A stretch of DNA of 64,000 nt from Sphingobacterium thalpophilum (GCF_901482695.1 NZ_LR590484.1:992001-1056000); one strand, 5' to 3'; shown: positions 24,581-34,217, counted from the stretch's first letter. The notes: generated by a model not told the origin, from the sequence alone. Made by a program: numbers and translations.

Positions 24581-25831
24581 TTATCGGATTTGCCCATTAC
24601 CACGGACCACCCATTTTTCTGTTACTAATTTTTCCAGGGCAAATGGCCCTCTGGCGTGAAGTTTCTGCGTCGAGATGCCTATTTCGGCTCCCAACCCAAA
24701 CTCTCCCCCATCGGTAAAACGCGTTGATGCATTGACATAAACCGCAGCCGCATCGACGACGTTCAGAAAACGCTCAATATGAACTTCATCGGAAGAAACG
24801 ATACATTCCGAATGTTTGGACGAATATCTTTCAATATGCGACAGCGCCTCGTCCAATCCGTCCACTGTTTTTACCGAACACTTCAAATCTAAAAATTCTC
24901 TTCCAAAATCTGCCTCCTCTGCTGCTGCTAAATTTGCAAAATGTTGATGCTGCATGAGTTCGAAGGCAACAGGATCGGCAAAAACTTCGACGCCAGCTTC
25001 TTCGAAATATGGAATTAACTTAGTCAAGAAGGTTCCCGCTACCGACCGGTCCACCAATACTGTATCCAGCGAATTGCAGACCGAAGGCCTCGAGATTTTA
25101 GCGTTGGCTACAATCTTTGCGGCCATATCAAGATCAGCCGTCTCATCAACATAGGTATGACATACCCCAGCCCCTGTTTCAATAACAGGAACCTTGGCAT
25201 TGGCCCGCACAAAATCGATTAGAGACTGCGAACCACGTGGGATAATGATATCCACATACCGGGTAGCTTCCAGAAGTTCTGATACATGCTTGCGGTCTAC
25301 CGGTAGCAGTTGTACGATCTCCTTGGGTATGCTTCTTGCTTCCAGCACTGCATATATTACTTTCAGCAGTGCTTCATTGGTATATAAGGCGTCCGAACCG
25401 CCTCTCAATAGGCACACGTTGCCTGATTGAATACAGAGGGCTGCAACATCAATCGTGACGTTGGGTCTCGATTCATAAATGACGCCCACTACACCCAATG
25501 GGACAGTAATCTTTTCTATCTCCAGCCCATTGGGCAGCACTTTCTTAAGCAACAGCTGATCTGTCGGATCGGCCAGTGTAGCGATCTGCCTGACACTTTC
25601 TGACAGCCCCAGCAGCCGGTCACTATTCAGCAATAGCCGGTCTTTTTTCGGATCTTCATCATCCATCCGGTCCAGATCCAGCTTATTGGCCTCAAGTATA
25701 GCTTTCTCCTGATCTATAAGTGCGGCCGCTATCGCATTCAAGATTCCGATTTTTGCTTCGGAAGCAAGTTGCTGTAAAAATTGTTTGGCCCTGGTCGCTG
25801 CCTGTAACTGTTCTACGATTGATTCACTCAT
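24581..25831 (-). CDS. proA: Glutamate-5-semialdehyde dehydrogenase
   Basis: A 416-aa NADPH-dependent enzyme that reduces glutamyl-5-phosphate to glutamate semialdehyde in proline synthesis. The catalytic residue is Cys252 in ISRPSVCNSLDTVLVD. The cofactor-binding VPLGVVGVIYESRPNVTIDVAALCI and the late FTDGGEFGLGAEIGISTQKLHARGP block are typical of ProA. Its ATG overlaps the proB stop codon (ATGA), showing translational coupling to the kinase whose unstable product it uses. Confidence 0.95.
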   Translation of the reverse strand: MSESIVEQLQAATRAKQFLQQLASEAKIGILNAIAAALIDQEKAILEANKLDLDRMDDEDPKKDRLLLNSDRLLGLSESVRQIATLADPTDQLLLKKVLPNGLEIEKITVPLGVVGVIYESRPNVTIDVAALCIQSGNVCLLRGGSDALYTNEALLKVIYAVLEARSIPKEIVQLLPVDRKHVSELLEATRYVDIIIPRGSQSLIDFVRANAKVPVIETGAGVCHTYVDETADLDMAAKIVANAKISRPSVCNSLDTVLVDRSVAGTFLTKLIPYFEEAGVEVFADPVAFELMQHQHFANLAAAEEADFGREFLDLKCSVKTVDGLDEALSHIERYSSKHSECIVSSDEVHIERFLNVVDAAAVYVNASTRFTDGGEFGLGAEIGISTQKLHARGPFALEKLVTEKWVVRGNGQIR

Positions 25832-26859
25832 AACAATACGATATCATTTGCATGTGCAATTTCCAAATTCTTCTTACTGGACTGTGCGAATAAGGACGAA
25901 TCCATCTTGGCCCGTGCAACCGCAATAGTGACTCCATCCAAATTGACAATATTCAGCACCTCCCCTTTTTCAAAATGTTCGACGACCCGCGTTACCCCAA
26001 CGGCAAGTAGACTCTTATGCTTTAAAAGTGCTTCCTCAGCCCCCCTGTCTACCATCAGCTCACCCTTGATTAGACTGCCGCTCGCAAGCCATTTCTTCCG
26101 GGAAGAAATCTTCTTGCTCTCCGGCATACACAGGGTACCGGTCTCGTGCTTGACCGCTTTCTTTATGGCATCTTCAGTCTGCATACTAAAAATCACAACA
26201 GCAATCCCCATCTGATTGGCCAGCCGCGCAAAATTCAATTTCGATGTCATTCCTCCGAGACCGACAGCAGACTTGTCCTTTCGGGCCAGCCCAAGGACCT
26301 CCCGGTCGATCGTCTCGATCCGGTCTATGATTTTATTATCGGTATCCAGTACCCCCGGAACAGAGGTACTGAACAGCAGTTTCTCCGCACCAAAGCCTAC
26401 AGCTATCAATGTTGCCAGTTCGTCGTTGTCCGAAAATTTCAGTTCTTTGTTGCTTACCACATCGTTTTCATTCGCAATCGGTATAACGTTATTTCGCCAC
26501 AGCTCTTCATAGGTATTTTTAAGCTGCAGGAACTGATCGCGGTTAGAAAAATGATGCCTTTCACACAGGCTCTGCGCAAGCGAAATCTTAAAAGGCCTGA
26601 AATAAGTCGAATAGGTATTGATGAGAATCGGATTCCCAATGGCCGCCGCAGCTTTCCGCTCCGATAAAGTTCCGGTGTAACTCGGGAGAAAACGCTTTCC
26701 TGCAGCAACAGCACCCGAAGATACCAGAACAATATTATATTTCTTCTGTAAGGAAGCAATCTGCCTGGCAATCTCCAAAACAATACGTTCGTCAACTTCT
26801 CCCTCTTTCGTGGTGATAGAAGCCGATCCAAATTTGACAACCAGAATTGGCTTTTTCAT
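25828..26859 (-). CDS. proB: Glutamate 5-kinase with PUA domain
   Basis: A 343-aa kinase that phosphorylates glutamate to glutamyl-5-phosphate, the first step of proline synthesis. The amino-acid-kinase domain covers about residues 1-255, with VVKFGSASIT, SSGAVAAG, NENDVVS and the VGLGGMTSKL substrate loop. A C-terminal PUA domain covers about 265-343. ProB is normally feedback-inhibited by proline through the kinase domain; this cannot be judged here. It is first in a three-gene proB-proA-unknown operon. Confidence 0.93.
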   Translation of the reverse strand: MKKPILVVKFGSASITTKEGEVDERIVLEIARQIASLQKKYNIVLVSSGAVAAGKRFLPSYTGTLSERKAAAAIGNPILINTYSTYFRPFKISLAQSLCERHHFSNRDQFLQLKNTYEELWRNNVIPIANENDVVSNKELKFSDNDELATLIAVGFGAEKLLFSTSVPGVLDTDNKIIDRIETIDREVLGLARKDKSAVGLGGMTSKLNFARLANQMGIAVVIFSMQTEDAIKKAVKHETGTLCMPESKKISSRKKWLASGSLIKGELMVDRGAEEALLKHKSLLAVGVTRVVEHFEKGEVLNIVNLDGVTIAVARAKMDSSLFAQSSKKNLEIAHANDIVLL

Positions 26860-26975
26860 TTATTGTATGCTTTAGTTTAGATTAAAGCCCTAATTTAGGT
26901 AGAAGAATTTGATTTTCGCAAAATATGTTAACAATTGAACAATATTATTCAACAGCAAAGCCGAACAGTATACAC

Positions 26976-27010
26976 GAAAAATACTGCACCATTCAAATTC
27001 GATGCAGTAT
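26976..27010 (-). terminator. Putative terminator of uvrB
   Basis: The stem ATACTGCA/TGCAGTAT has a 14-base loop and is followed on the minus strand by TTTTT, about 75 bases beyond the uvrB stop. A 77-codon TTG-started + frame across this stretch is judged spurious. Confidence 0.55.
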
Positions 27011-27082
27011 ACACTTCTTATGAGGAGCTCAAAAAAAAGAAGAACCAACCTGGTGCCCGCTTAAATGCGATAAACAAGATGG

Positions 27083-29113
27083 TTAGGAAAAACGCTCTTC
27101 GTAAAGCTTTTCCAATGAAAACATTTCGTCCCGATATTTGGCTGCTTCCAAAAAGTCCATCTCTTTAGCTGCTTTGTCCATCTTCTTACGGACATTTTCA
27201 ATCGCTTTCTTCAGATCCTTTTCACTGAGGTACTGCATCACCGGATCGGCGGCTACGGCCTGCGCCGGATCAGGTTCAACATACACTTTTGGTTCAGCAG
27301 CAGAGAAATCCGCAACTGAAGTCTGCTCCAGGATCTCTTCCCTGGTCTTACCTACCGTTCTCGGTGTAATCCCGTGCTCCAGATTGTATTTCATCTGTTT
27401 ATCTCTTCGGCGGTTTGTTTCATCTATCGTTACGCGCATACTATCCGTCATCTTATCCGCATACATGATGACCCGCCCACGGTCATTCCTTGCGGCACGT
27501 CCAATGGTCTGTATAAGCGAACGTTCTGACCGCAAAAATCCTTCTTTATCGGCATCGAGGATAGCCACCAAGGTCACTTCGGGCAAATCGAGGCCCTCCC
27601 GCAGCAAATTCACCCCAACCAATATGTCAAACTCACCGAGACGCAGTCCCCGCAAAATCTCCACACGCTCCAATGTCTTGATTTCCGAGTGTATATAGCG
27701 CACCTTTAAATTGAGCTTGGCCATATATTTTGTGAGTTCTTCCGCCATACGCTTCGTTAGCGTCGTTGCCAGGACACGCCCTCCATCTTTTACGGTTTTA
27801 TCCACTTCTTCCAGGAAATCGTCCACCTGATTGATTGCCGGACGAACCTCTATGACCGGATCCAGTAGCCCAGTCGGTCGAATAACCTGTTCCACAACAA
27901 CCCCCTCTGTCTGTTGCAGTTCGTAATCCCCCGGAGTCGCTGACACATAGATAGTCTGATTCGTCAAAGACTCAAACTCAGGAAAGTTCAGTGGTCTATT
28001 GTCCAGTGCAGCTGGCAAGCGGAAACCATGCTCCACCAAGGATACTTTGCGCGAGCGGTCACCACCGTACATGGCCCGCAGCTGTGGCAGGGTCACATGG
28101 CTCTCGTCAATGACCAGGAGATAATCTTCCGGAAAATAATCCAGCAAGCAGAATGGACGCATGCCGGGTTTTCTGCCATCGAAAAAACGGGAATAATTCT
28201 CTATACCTGAACAATACCCCAATTCGCGCATCATTTCCAGATCATAGTTGACCCGCTCCTCCAAACGTTTGGCTTCGAGCATCAGCCCTTCCTCTTCGAG
28301 CTGCGCTTTGCGATGCAGCAATTCATCCTGAATAGCCCATATGGATTCCTTGAATTTCTCCTTTGGCGTCACAAACAGGTTTGCAGGAAAAAGTGCGAGA
28401 TCCTCCATTTTATTCAATGTTTTGCCAGAAACGGGATCTATCTCGCTCAATTCGTCAATTTCATCACCAAAAAAAGAAATCCGGATCGCATTGTCCAGAT
28501 ACGCCGGAAACACATCTACCGTATCCCCTTTAACACGAAAGGTACCGCGTTTGAACTCTGTCGTCGTCCGCGAGTACAGGATTTCAACCAGTTTGTGCAA
28601 AAAGGCGTTGCGGCTGACAGTCATCCCCACACCGAAACGAAAAATCGACCGCGAAAAATCCTCCGGATTTCCCATACCATAGATACAGGATACCGAAGAA
28701 ACCACCACGATATCCCGGCGGCCGGACATCAAAGCAGAGGTCGTTGCAAGGCGCAGTTTTTCAATTTCCTCATTGATGGCCAGGTCTTTTTCGATATAGG
28801 TATTGGTCGAGGCAATAAAAGCTTCCGGTTGGTAATAATCATAATAGGAAACAAAATAATTGACAGAGTTTTTGGGAAAAAACTGTTTGAATTCCCCATA
28901 CAACTGTGCGGCCAGTGTCTTGTTGTGGCTCAGTATCAAAGTCGGTTTCTGCGTCTCCTGAATTACGTTGGCCACGGTAAATGTTTTACCAGATCCTGTG
29001 ACGCCTAGAAGAGTCTGATACTGCTCGCCCTCTAGCACCCCGGCGACCAATTCTTTAATTGCTTCTGGCTGATCGCCTGTAGGTTTATACTCTGATGTCA
29101 ATTCAAATTTCAT
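27083..29113 (-). CDS. uvrB: Excinuclease ABC subunit B
   Basis: A 676-aa DNA-damage recognition helicase of nucleotide excision repair. Walker A is GVTGSGKTFT (about residues 38-47). The beta-hairpin region YYDYYQPEA, the DEAD-like LLVIDESHVTLPQ, helicase motif V LLREGLDLPEV and motif VI QTIGRAARN are all present. The C-terminal UVR domain (IENVRKKMDKAAKEMDFLEAAKYRDEM) that contacts UvrC is complete. The length is normal. No LexA-type palindrome was recognised upstream. uvrA and uvrC are not in the window. Confidence 0.97.
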   Translation of the reverse strand: MKFELTSEYKPTGDQPEAIKELVAGVLEGEQYQTLLGVTGSGKTFTVANVIQETQKPTLILSHNKTLAAQLYGEFKQFFPKNSVNYFVSYYDYYQPEAFIASTNTYIEKDLAINEEIEKLRLATTSALMSGRRDIVVVSSVSCIYGMGNPEDFSRSIFRFGVGMTVSRNAFLHKLVEILYSRTTTEFKRGTFRVKGDTVDVFPAYLDNAIRISFFGDEIDELSEIDPVSGKTLNKMEDLALFPANLFVTPKEKFKESIWAIQDELLHRKAQLEEEGLMLEAKRLEERVNYDLEMMRELGYCSGIENYSRFFDGRKPGMRPFCLLDYFPEDYLLVIDESHVTLPQLRAMYGGDRSRKVSLVEHGFRLPAALDNRPLNFPEFESLTNQTIYVSATPGDYELQQTEGVVVEQVIRPTGLLDPVIEVRPAINQVDDFLEEVDKTVKDGGRVLATTLTKRMAEELTKYMAKLNLKVRYIHSEIKTLERVEILRGLRLGEFDILVGVNLLREGLDLPEVTLVAILDADKEGFLRSERSLIQTIGRAARNDRGRVIMYADKMTDSMRVTIDETNRRRDKQMKYNLEHGITPRTVGKTREEILEQTSVADFSAAEPKVYVEPDPAQAVAADPVMQYLSEKDLKKAIENVRKKMDKAAKEMDFLEAAKYRDEMFSLEKLYEERFS

Positions 29114-29388
29114 ACAATTCCAATTTCTTAAAGAAAATTATTTCAGCTTCTTCAGTACACGAATACCTGTCCGGGCTCAGCGAAAAAATTCATCCCTTCC
29201 GACAAAAAAGATGCGAGCTGTAAATGCTGTGATTCGTAACATGTGGTCTAGGCCATATCCTGCTATAGTCTGTAAACAAATTTACTAATTTTTTTACCAT
29301 TTTATATCAAACCATAATAATGCTGCAGATGTTATTACTTTCAGTTGATTATTTACTATCTTTAGCTTACTGAACTAGCAATCACGTC
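29114..29388. other. Divergent intergenic region (uvrB / upp)
   Basis: No gene. It contains a TATCTTTA box (29357-29364), 25 bases before upp, as a possible -7 element for that gene. The uvrB promoter was not clearly identified. Confidence 0.4.
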
Positions 29389-30036
29389 ATGGTCACTATT
29401 CTATCTACCCAAAACAGCATTGCAAATCATTTTATTGCGGAACTGAGAGATGTCACTATTCAGCGGGACAGGATGCGCTTTCGCAGGAATCTGGAACGGC
29501 TAGGAGAAGTTTTTGCCTACGAGATCAGCAAAACCATGGCCTTCAGACCTGTGGAAGTAGAAACCCCTCTGGGAGTCGCCAAAACGCATTTGCTGATGGA
29601 GCAACCGGTGCTCGCAACCATATTGAGAGCGGGGCTCCCCTTTCACCAGGGATTACTCAATGTGTTTGATCATGCGGACAATACTTTCATAGCAGCCTAT
29701 AGACATACAAAAAAGAGTGGCGAGTTTGAGATTCATAAGGAATATGTCAACACTCCTAATTTAGATAACCGGACGGTTATTATGGTGGACCCCATGCTTG
29801 CTACCGGCAAGAGTCTTGTCCTTTGTTGCAAAGAACTCCTTGCGGAGTACGATATCAAGGAACTGCATATCGTTGCCGCTATCGCTTCTGAAGAAGGATT
29901 AAACCATGTTAAAGCCTTTATCCCGACCGCCCATATCTGGGTTGGCGATGTAGACCACGAATTGACTACAAAAGCGTACATTGTCCCCGGACTAGGCGAT
30001 GCCGGAGACCTTGCCTATGGTGAAAAACACCATTGA
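29389..30036 (+). CDS. upp: Uracil phosphoribosyltransferase
   Basis: A 215-aa salvage enzyme that makes UMP from uracil and PRPP. The PRPP-binding loop is VDPMLATGKS (about residues 133-142), with the uracil-binding C-terminal YIVPGLGDAGDLAYG block intact. The upstream ILRAGLPFHQGLLN motif is also typical. Length and motifs are normal. It stands on its own, followed by the YkuK-like gene about 100 bases later. Confidence 0.94.
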   Translation: MVTILSTQNSIANHFIAELRDVTIQRDRMRFRRNLERLGEVFAYEISKTMAFRPVEVETPLGVAKTHLLMEQPVLATILRAGLPFHQGLLNVFDHADNTFIAAYRHTKKSGEFEIHKEYVNTPNLDNRTVIMVDPMLATGKSLVLCCKELLAEYDIKELHIVAAIASEEGLNHVKAFIPTAHIWVGDVDHELTTKAYIVPGLGDAGDLAYGEKHH

Positions 30037-30139
30037 TGTGGATAATTATTTAAAATTAAATTAACACTTAGCTCATTGAAATTCAGTAAATTTATATCAA
30101 TGATGAAGTTTTATTTTTTTATATCTAATTTATATCACT

Positions 30140-30613
30140 ATGAGATGGCAAAAATACAATGGCGAATCCATTCGCTCCACAATTTACGATGCTGTTGAAG
30201 AAGTCATCAAACGGGAAGATGCCCTCGGCAATAAACTCAAGGTTTATATCGGCACCGACTCCCAGGTCAAGAGAGGAATTATCGACTTCGCTACCGTCAT
30301 CGTCTTTCTCAGGGAACATAAAGGTGGATTTATGTTCATCCAACGGGACAAAAGGCACCACCGGATGAGCATCAAAGAAAGGATGTTGCTCGAAGTCCAG
30401 AAATCCATCGACATTGCCTACCAACTCTGCCCCCTCCTCGAAAAACACAAAGTAGACCTCGAAGTCCACGCCGACATTAACACCAATCCAAATTTTCAGT
30501 CAAATGTTGCTCTCAAAGAAGCTATGGGTTATATCATGGGCATGGGCTTTGTCTTTAAAGCCAAACCCGAATCATTTGCCAGCACCAACTGTGCGAATAA
30601 GCAGGTTCAGTAG
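30140..30613 (+). CDS. YkuK family (DUF458) RNase H-like protein
   Basis: A 157-aa protein resembling B. subtilis YkuK, an RNase H-fold family. Visible are the acidic start of the fold (VYIGTDSQVKRG), the central IQRDKRHHRMSIKERMLLEVQKSIDIA stretch and VDLEVHADINTNPNFQSN, supplying Asp/Glu candidates for metal binding. Biochemical function is not established for the family. No signal peptide. The gene lies between upp and pnuC with loose spacing, so an operon with pnuC is possible but not required. Confidence 0.75.
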   Translation: MRWQKYNGESIRSTIYDAVEEVIKREDALGNKLKVYIGTDSQVKRGIIDFATVIVFLREHKGGFMFIQRDKRHHRMSIKERMLLEVQKSIDIAYQLCPLLEKHKVDLEVHADINTNPNFQSNVALKEAMGYIMGMGFVFKAKPESFASTNCANKQVQ

Positions 30614-30664
30614 CTGACATTAGGTTAGACTTCGTATATTAGGCGTAACTTTATAAAACGCCGC

Positions 30665-31267
30665 ATGCAGGATTTCTTTCAGCAAATTGCCAGTCAGTTT
30701 GCTCAGACTACTTGGCTCGAATGGCTGGGCACCCTTACGGGCTTCCTATGTGTTTACCTGGCTGCCAGACAGCATATCTGGAACTGGCCAATAAGTATTA
30801 TTAGCGTCAGCTCCTACGCTATTCTGTTTTATGGTACCAGATTATACGGGGATGCCGTACTCCAGTTTTATTTTCTGTGTACCGCTGTCTATGGCTGGTA
30901 CTACTGGTTAAAACGAAAAGAGGAAAAAAAGAAACCCATTGTCAAAGCCAGCAAGCTGGAACTACTCCTGAGTATTTTGGCGGTCCTGTTGTTAACTGGT
31001 ATACTCGGATACTTTTTGGACAGCCAGACAAATTCTGACGTGCCTTATATTGATGCATTCTGTACGGCAATGAGCTTTGTAGCCCAATTTCTCATGACTC
31101 GCAAAGTCTTGCAAAACTGGCTGCTGTGGGTGTTTGTAGACATCTGCTATATCCCTTTATACATACACAAAGAACTTATGTTAACAGCAGTTCTGTACTT
31201 TGTGTTCACCATTATCGCCTGGAACGGATATCGCGACTGGCGCAAAACCTATCAAAATTTTGCGTAA
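30665..31267 (+). CDS. pnuC: Nicotinamide riboside transporter PnuC
   Basis: A 200-aa membrane protein with about seven hydrophobic segments. The PnuC family motif NWPISIISVSSYAILFYGTRLYGD and the aromatic FYFLCTAVYGWYYW run are clear, as is the late WLLWVFVDICYIPLYIHKEL. PnuC moves its substrate by facilitated diffusion and depends on a kinase to trap it. The adjacent gene encodes a NadR-type ribosylnicotinamide kinase, so the substrate is most likely nicotinamide riboside and not thiamine (PnuT); no TPP riboswitch is seen. Confidence 0.9.
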   Translation: MQDFFQQIASQFAQTTWLEWLGTLTGFLCVYLAARQHIWNWPISIISVSSYAILFYGTRLYGDAVLQFYFLCTAVYGWYYWLKRKEEKKKPIVKASKLELLLSILAVLLLTGILGYFLDSQTNSDVPYIDAFCTAMSFVAQFLMTRKVLQNWLLWVFVDICYIPLYIHKELMLTAVLYFVFTIIAWNGYRDWRKTYQNFA

Positions 31268-31290
31268 TATTGCTCATCAAAACGATAGAT

Positions 31291-31824
31291 GTGGGAAATG
31301 AGTTACTTAAGATTGCTGTTGTAGGACCTGAATCCACCGGGAAGTCCACAATGGCGCAGTATCTTGCCGAGAAATTACAAACCGTTTGTGTACCCGAATA
31401 TTCGCGGTATTATTGCCATGGCCTCAATAATCAGTATACATTGCAGGATGAAGTCAATATGTTTTATGGACAGGTGGCCCTGGAGGAAGCGCTGCTCCCT
31501 TTGGCCAAAAACAATATCCTGGTCTGCGACACCACTTTCATGACCGTTAAAATCTGGTGCGATCACTTATTTCAATATACCCCTAAAGAAGTCGTCGACA
31601 AAATCGAACAGCATCCCTATGATCTTTATCTTCTGATGGACATCGATCTTCCTTGGCAGGACGACCCTTTACGGGACTTCCCCGGACAACGGGATTACTT
31701 TATGGAGATTTGGAAAAAAGAACTGCAGGCAATAGGCGGCCAGTATTGTATTGTTTCAGGGCAAGGCAACCAACGACTGGAAAACGGATTCTCGGCTGTC
31801 AGCGATTTTCTGACATTGATTTGA
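31291..31824 (+). CDS. NadR-type ribosylnicotinamide kinase (AAA-family P-loop ATPase)
   Basis: A 177-aa P-loop kinase similar to the C-terminal kinase domain of NadR, which phosphorylates nicotinamide riboside to NMN. The Walker A is GPESTGKST close to the N-terminus, followed by VPEYSRYY, the LVCDTTFMTVKIW block and YLLMDIDLPWQDDPLRDFPG. The nucleotidyltransferase and HTH parts of full NadR are absent. No in-frame ATG precedes the P-loop; GTG at 31291 is preferred and TTG at 31270 is the alternative. It begins within 24 bases of the pnuC stop, forming an import-and-trap pair. Confidence 0.85.
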   Translation: MGNELLKIAVVGPESTGKSTMAQYLAEKLQTVCVPEYSRYYCHGLNNQYTLQDEVNMFYGQVALEEALLPLAKNNILVCDTTFMTVKIWCDHLFQYTPKEVVDKIEQHPYDLYLLMDIDLPWQDDPLRDFPGQRDYFMEIWKKELQAIGGQYCIVSGQGNQRLENGFSAVSDFLTLI

Positions 31825-31833
31825 GAGAAGCTT

Positions 31834-31865
31834 CTTGACGGAACAGGCTTTTCCATCTATATTTG
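31834..31865 (+). promoter_or_regulatory. Putative promoter of the bacilliredoxin gene
   Basis: CTTG at 31834-31837, 20 bp, TATATTTG at 31858-31865. The leader would be about 100 bases, with a CTCCT/AGGAG hairpin near 31892-31908. Confidence 0.65.
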
Positions 31866-31972
31866 TAAATGAAAATAGAGCGCTAGGCGGATGCTCCTTG
31901 AATGAGGAGACAAAATAACCCATCGGCGACTATTAGACAAATAATTGGAATTTAAACTTTACTTAAGAAATA

Positions 31973-32383
31973 ATGTATCCAGAATATTTAGTAGCCCCAA
32001 TGCGTCAAGAGCTCGTTGACGCAGGATTCGAAGAGTTAAAAACACCAGAAGCGGTGGATCAGGCCATCGCGACAGAAGGAACTGTGTTTGTGGTTGTAAA
32101 CTCAGTTTGTGGTTGTGCGGCGGCCAATGCCCGCCCTGCAGCAAAAGCAGCAGTTAAGAACGCAAAACGTCCAGGAAAATTAGTAACAGTTTTTGCAGGT
32201 ATGGAAACGGACGCCGTAAATACTGCCCGCAACTACATGTTGCCGTATCCCCCATCTTCTCCGGCAATGGCTTTATTTAAAGATGGTAAATTGGTACATA
32301 TGATTGAAAGACATATGATTGAGGGTCGCCCGGCACAAATGATTGCGGACAATTTGGTTGCAGCATTTGACGAGTACTGTTAG
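31973..32383 (+). CDS. BrxA/BrxB family bacilliredoxin
   Basis: A 136-aa thioredoxin-fold protein of the YphP/YqiW family, which removes bacillithiol from S-bacillithiolated proteins after oxidative stress. The active site is the Cys46-Gly-Cys48 motif in VNSVCGCAAANARP, the unusual CGC hallmark of the family. The late IERHMIEGRPAQMIADNL segment also fits. Its presence suggests the organism makes bacillithiol, although bshA-C are not in the window. It is transcribed alone from its own promoter and ends in a terminator. Confidence 0.92.
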   Translation: MYPEYLVAPMRQELVDAGFEELKTPEAVDQAIATEGTVFVVVNSVCGCAAANARPAAKAAVKNAKRPGKLVTVFAGMETDAVNTARNYMLPYPPSSPAMALFKDGKLVHMIERHMIEGRPAQMIADNLVAAFDEYC

Positions 32384-32406
32384 TCACGTATTTTGATTTT
32401 TGAATT

Positions 32407-32442
32407 AAAAAGGCTGTCCAAGGTATTTGGATAGCCTTTTTT
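32407..32442 (+). terminator. Terminator of the bacilliredoxin gene
   Basis: The stem AAGGCTGTCCAA/TTGGATAGCCTT (one G-U pair) is flanked by A and T tracts. Confidence 0.9.
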
Positions 32443-32567
32443 GTTTGAATAAACCTACCCTGCATTCCGGCAACCTCCCGTCTTTTCCGAAAGCGACAGC
32501 CTGACTGCCACACACGGACGCTAACAAAAAATGGAAGAATAAAAACAGTTTTTCTTATTTTTAAGGT

Positions 32568-34217
32568 ATGAGAAACTATCCAATTCTATTTGTATTATGC
32601 TGTGTGCTATTTGCCGCCTGTTCTTCCAAAGAAAATGTTGACCTGATTGTTCACCATGCCAATGTGTACACCGTTGATTCGATGTTTAGTCAGGCGCAGG
32701 CTTTTGCAGTTAAAGACGGAAAGTTTATCGCAATAGGCTCCAACGAACACATCGAACAGCAGTATACGGCCAAGGCGTATATCGATGCGGAAGGGCAAGC
32801 TATCTATCCGGGATTTTACGATGCTCATGCCCACTTATTTGACGAAGCCGAGTTAATGGACCAGGCGGATCTCAATGGAGCGGAATCCTTTGAAGAGGTA
32901 ATTCGGCGCGTTAAAGAATACCGAAAGAGAAATCCGGACAAAACCTGGCTCATCGGGAGTGGATGGGATCAAAACCGCTGGAAAGACAAAGCTTTCCCCA
33001 CAAAAGAACTGCTCGACAAAGCCTTCCCGGATATTCCGGTATACCTGATACGGGTCGATTATCATGCAGCAGTGGCCAACTCAAAAGCTTTGGAATGGGC
33101 CAAGCTAAACAGTATCCCGATTATTCATGGCGGTGTAGTCGGCGGTATAAATAACGTCCCAAATGGTCTCTTAATTGACAATGCCATGGAACTTGTGAAC
33201 AAGACGATTCCTGTTCCGGATGAAAAAGAATATTTAAGAATGTTGAAGCGAACGCAGGATTCACTATTGTCCGTAGGTCTCACCTCTATTGTCGATGCTG
33301 GCCTGACAAAAGAAAAGCTTGACCTGCTGAAAAAATACTACAGGGCCGGCGAGTTAAAAATTAGGGACTACGCCATGATATTAGGCACACCTAAAAATAT
33401 TAAATCATTTATAAGCCAAGGCTTTTACGAAACCGGGCGTTTTGAGATCAAGAGTTTCAAGCTATTGGCAGACGGGGCTTTGGGATCCAGGGGGGCCTGC
33501 CTTCTCGCACATTACCACGATGCTCCTACACATGGCTTTCTGCTGCATAGTCCCGCGGAATATGAGGAGATGATAAAACAGATTGCTGCAAGTAAATTCC
33601 AGGCCAATACGCATGCAATTGGTGACTCGGCCAACCGCATTATACTGGATATCTATGGTAAGTACCTCCAACCTCAGGCGGATCGCAGGTGGCGCATCGA
33701 ACACGCACAAATTATCTCACCAGTCGATTTCAATAAATTTCGCCAATTTCAGATCATCCCTTCGGTACAGCCAACTCACGCTACGTCTGATATGTACTGG
33801 GCCAAAGATCGTCTTGGAGAAGAACGGATGAAAGGAGCTTATGCCTATAAACATTTACTGGAAGAATATGGCAAGCTCGCTTTGGGCAGTGATTTTCCTG
33901 TAGAACATTTCAATCCTCTGTATGGATTCCACGCCGCTGTAGCCCGTGTGGATAAAAACGGTTTCCCCGATAAAGGATTTCAGATACAGGATGCCATAAG
34001 CCGCGAAGATGCTTTGCGGGGCATGACAATCTGGGCTGCATACTCCTGCTTTCAGGAAAATAAACGGGGTAGCATAGAAGTTGGAAAAGACGCTGATTTC
34101 GTTATTCTTGAGCAGGATATTTTAAAAGCGCCCTTCGATCAGCTACGTGATGTGAAAACATTACGCACAGTGATTGCTGGAGAAACTGTTTTCAAAAGAC
34201 AATCCTTATCAAACTGA
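32568..34217 (+). CDS. Amidohydrolase family lipoprotein (YtcJ-like)
   Basis: A 549-aa metal-dependent amidohydrolase of the YtcJ/AepA-like Amidohydrolase_3 group. The N-terminus is a lipoprotein signal with lipobox LFAAC (Cys18), so the enzyme is membrane-tethered outside the cytoplasm. Metal ligands are seen in YDAHAHLFD, ANTHAIGD, RIEHAQI and LGSDFPVE. The opening VDLIVHHANVYTVDSMFSQAQAFAVKDGKFIAIG and the closing GSIEVGKDADFVILEQD are the usual flanking beta-sandwich. The substrate is unknown; related proteins hydrolyse amides or formamides. Confidence 0.87.
   Translation: MRNYPILFVLCCVLFAACSSKENVDLIVHHANVYTVDSMFSQAQAFAVKDGKFIAIGSNEHIEQQYTAKAYIDAEGQAIYPGFYDAHAHLFDEAELMDQADLNGAESFEEVIRRVKEYRKRNPDKTWLIGSGWDQNRWKDKAFPTKELLDKAFPDIPVYLIRVDYHAAVANSKALEWAKLNSIPIIHGGVVGGINNVPNGLLIDNAMELVNKTIPVPDEKEYLRMLKRTQDSLLSVGLTSIVDAGLTKEKLDLLKKYYRAGELKIRDYAMILGTPKNIKSFISQGFYETGRFEIKSFKLLADGALGSRGACLLAHYHDAPTHGFLLHSPAEYEEMIKQIAASKFQANTHAIGDSANRIILDIYGKYLQPQADRRWRIEHAQIISPVDFNKFRQFQIIPSVQPTHATSDMYWAKDRLGEERMKGAYAYKHLLEEYGKLALGSDFPVEHFNPLYGFHAAVARVDKNGFPDKGFQIQDAISREDALRGMTIWAAYSCFQENKRGSIEVGKDADFVILEQDILKAPFDQLRDVKTLRTVIAGETVFKRQSLSN

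Noticed and set aside
26935..27168. A 77-codon TTG-started + frame, Lys-rich
   Set aside because: It crosses the uvrB terminator and the 3' end of uvrB on the other strand and has no recognisable features.
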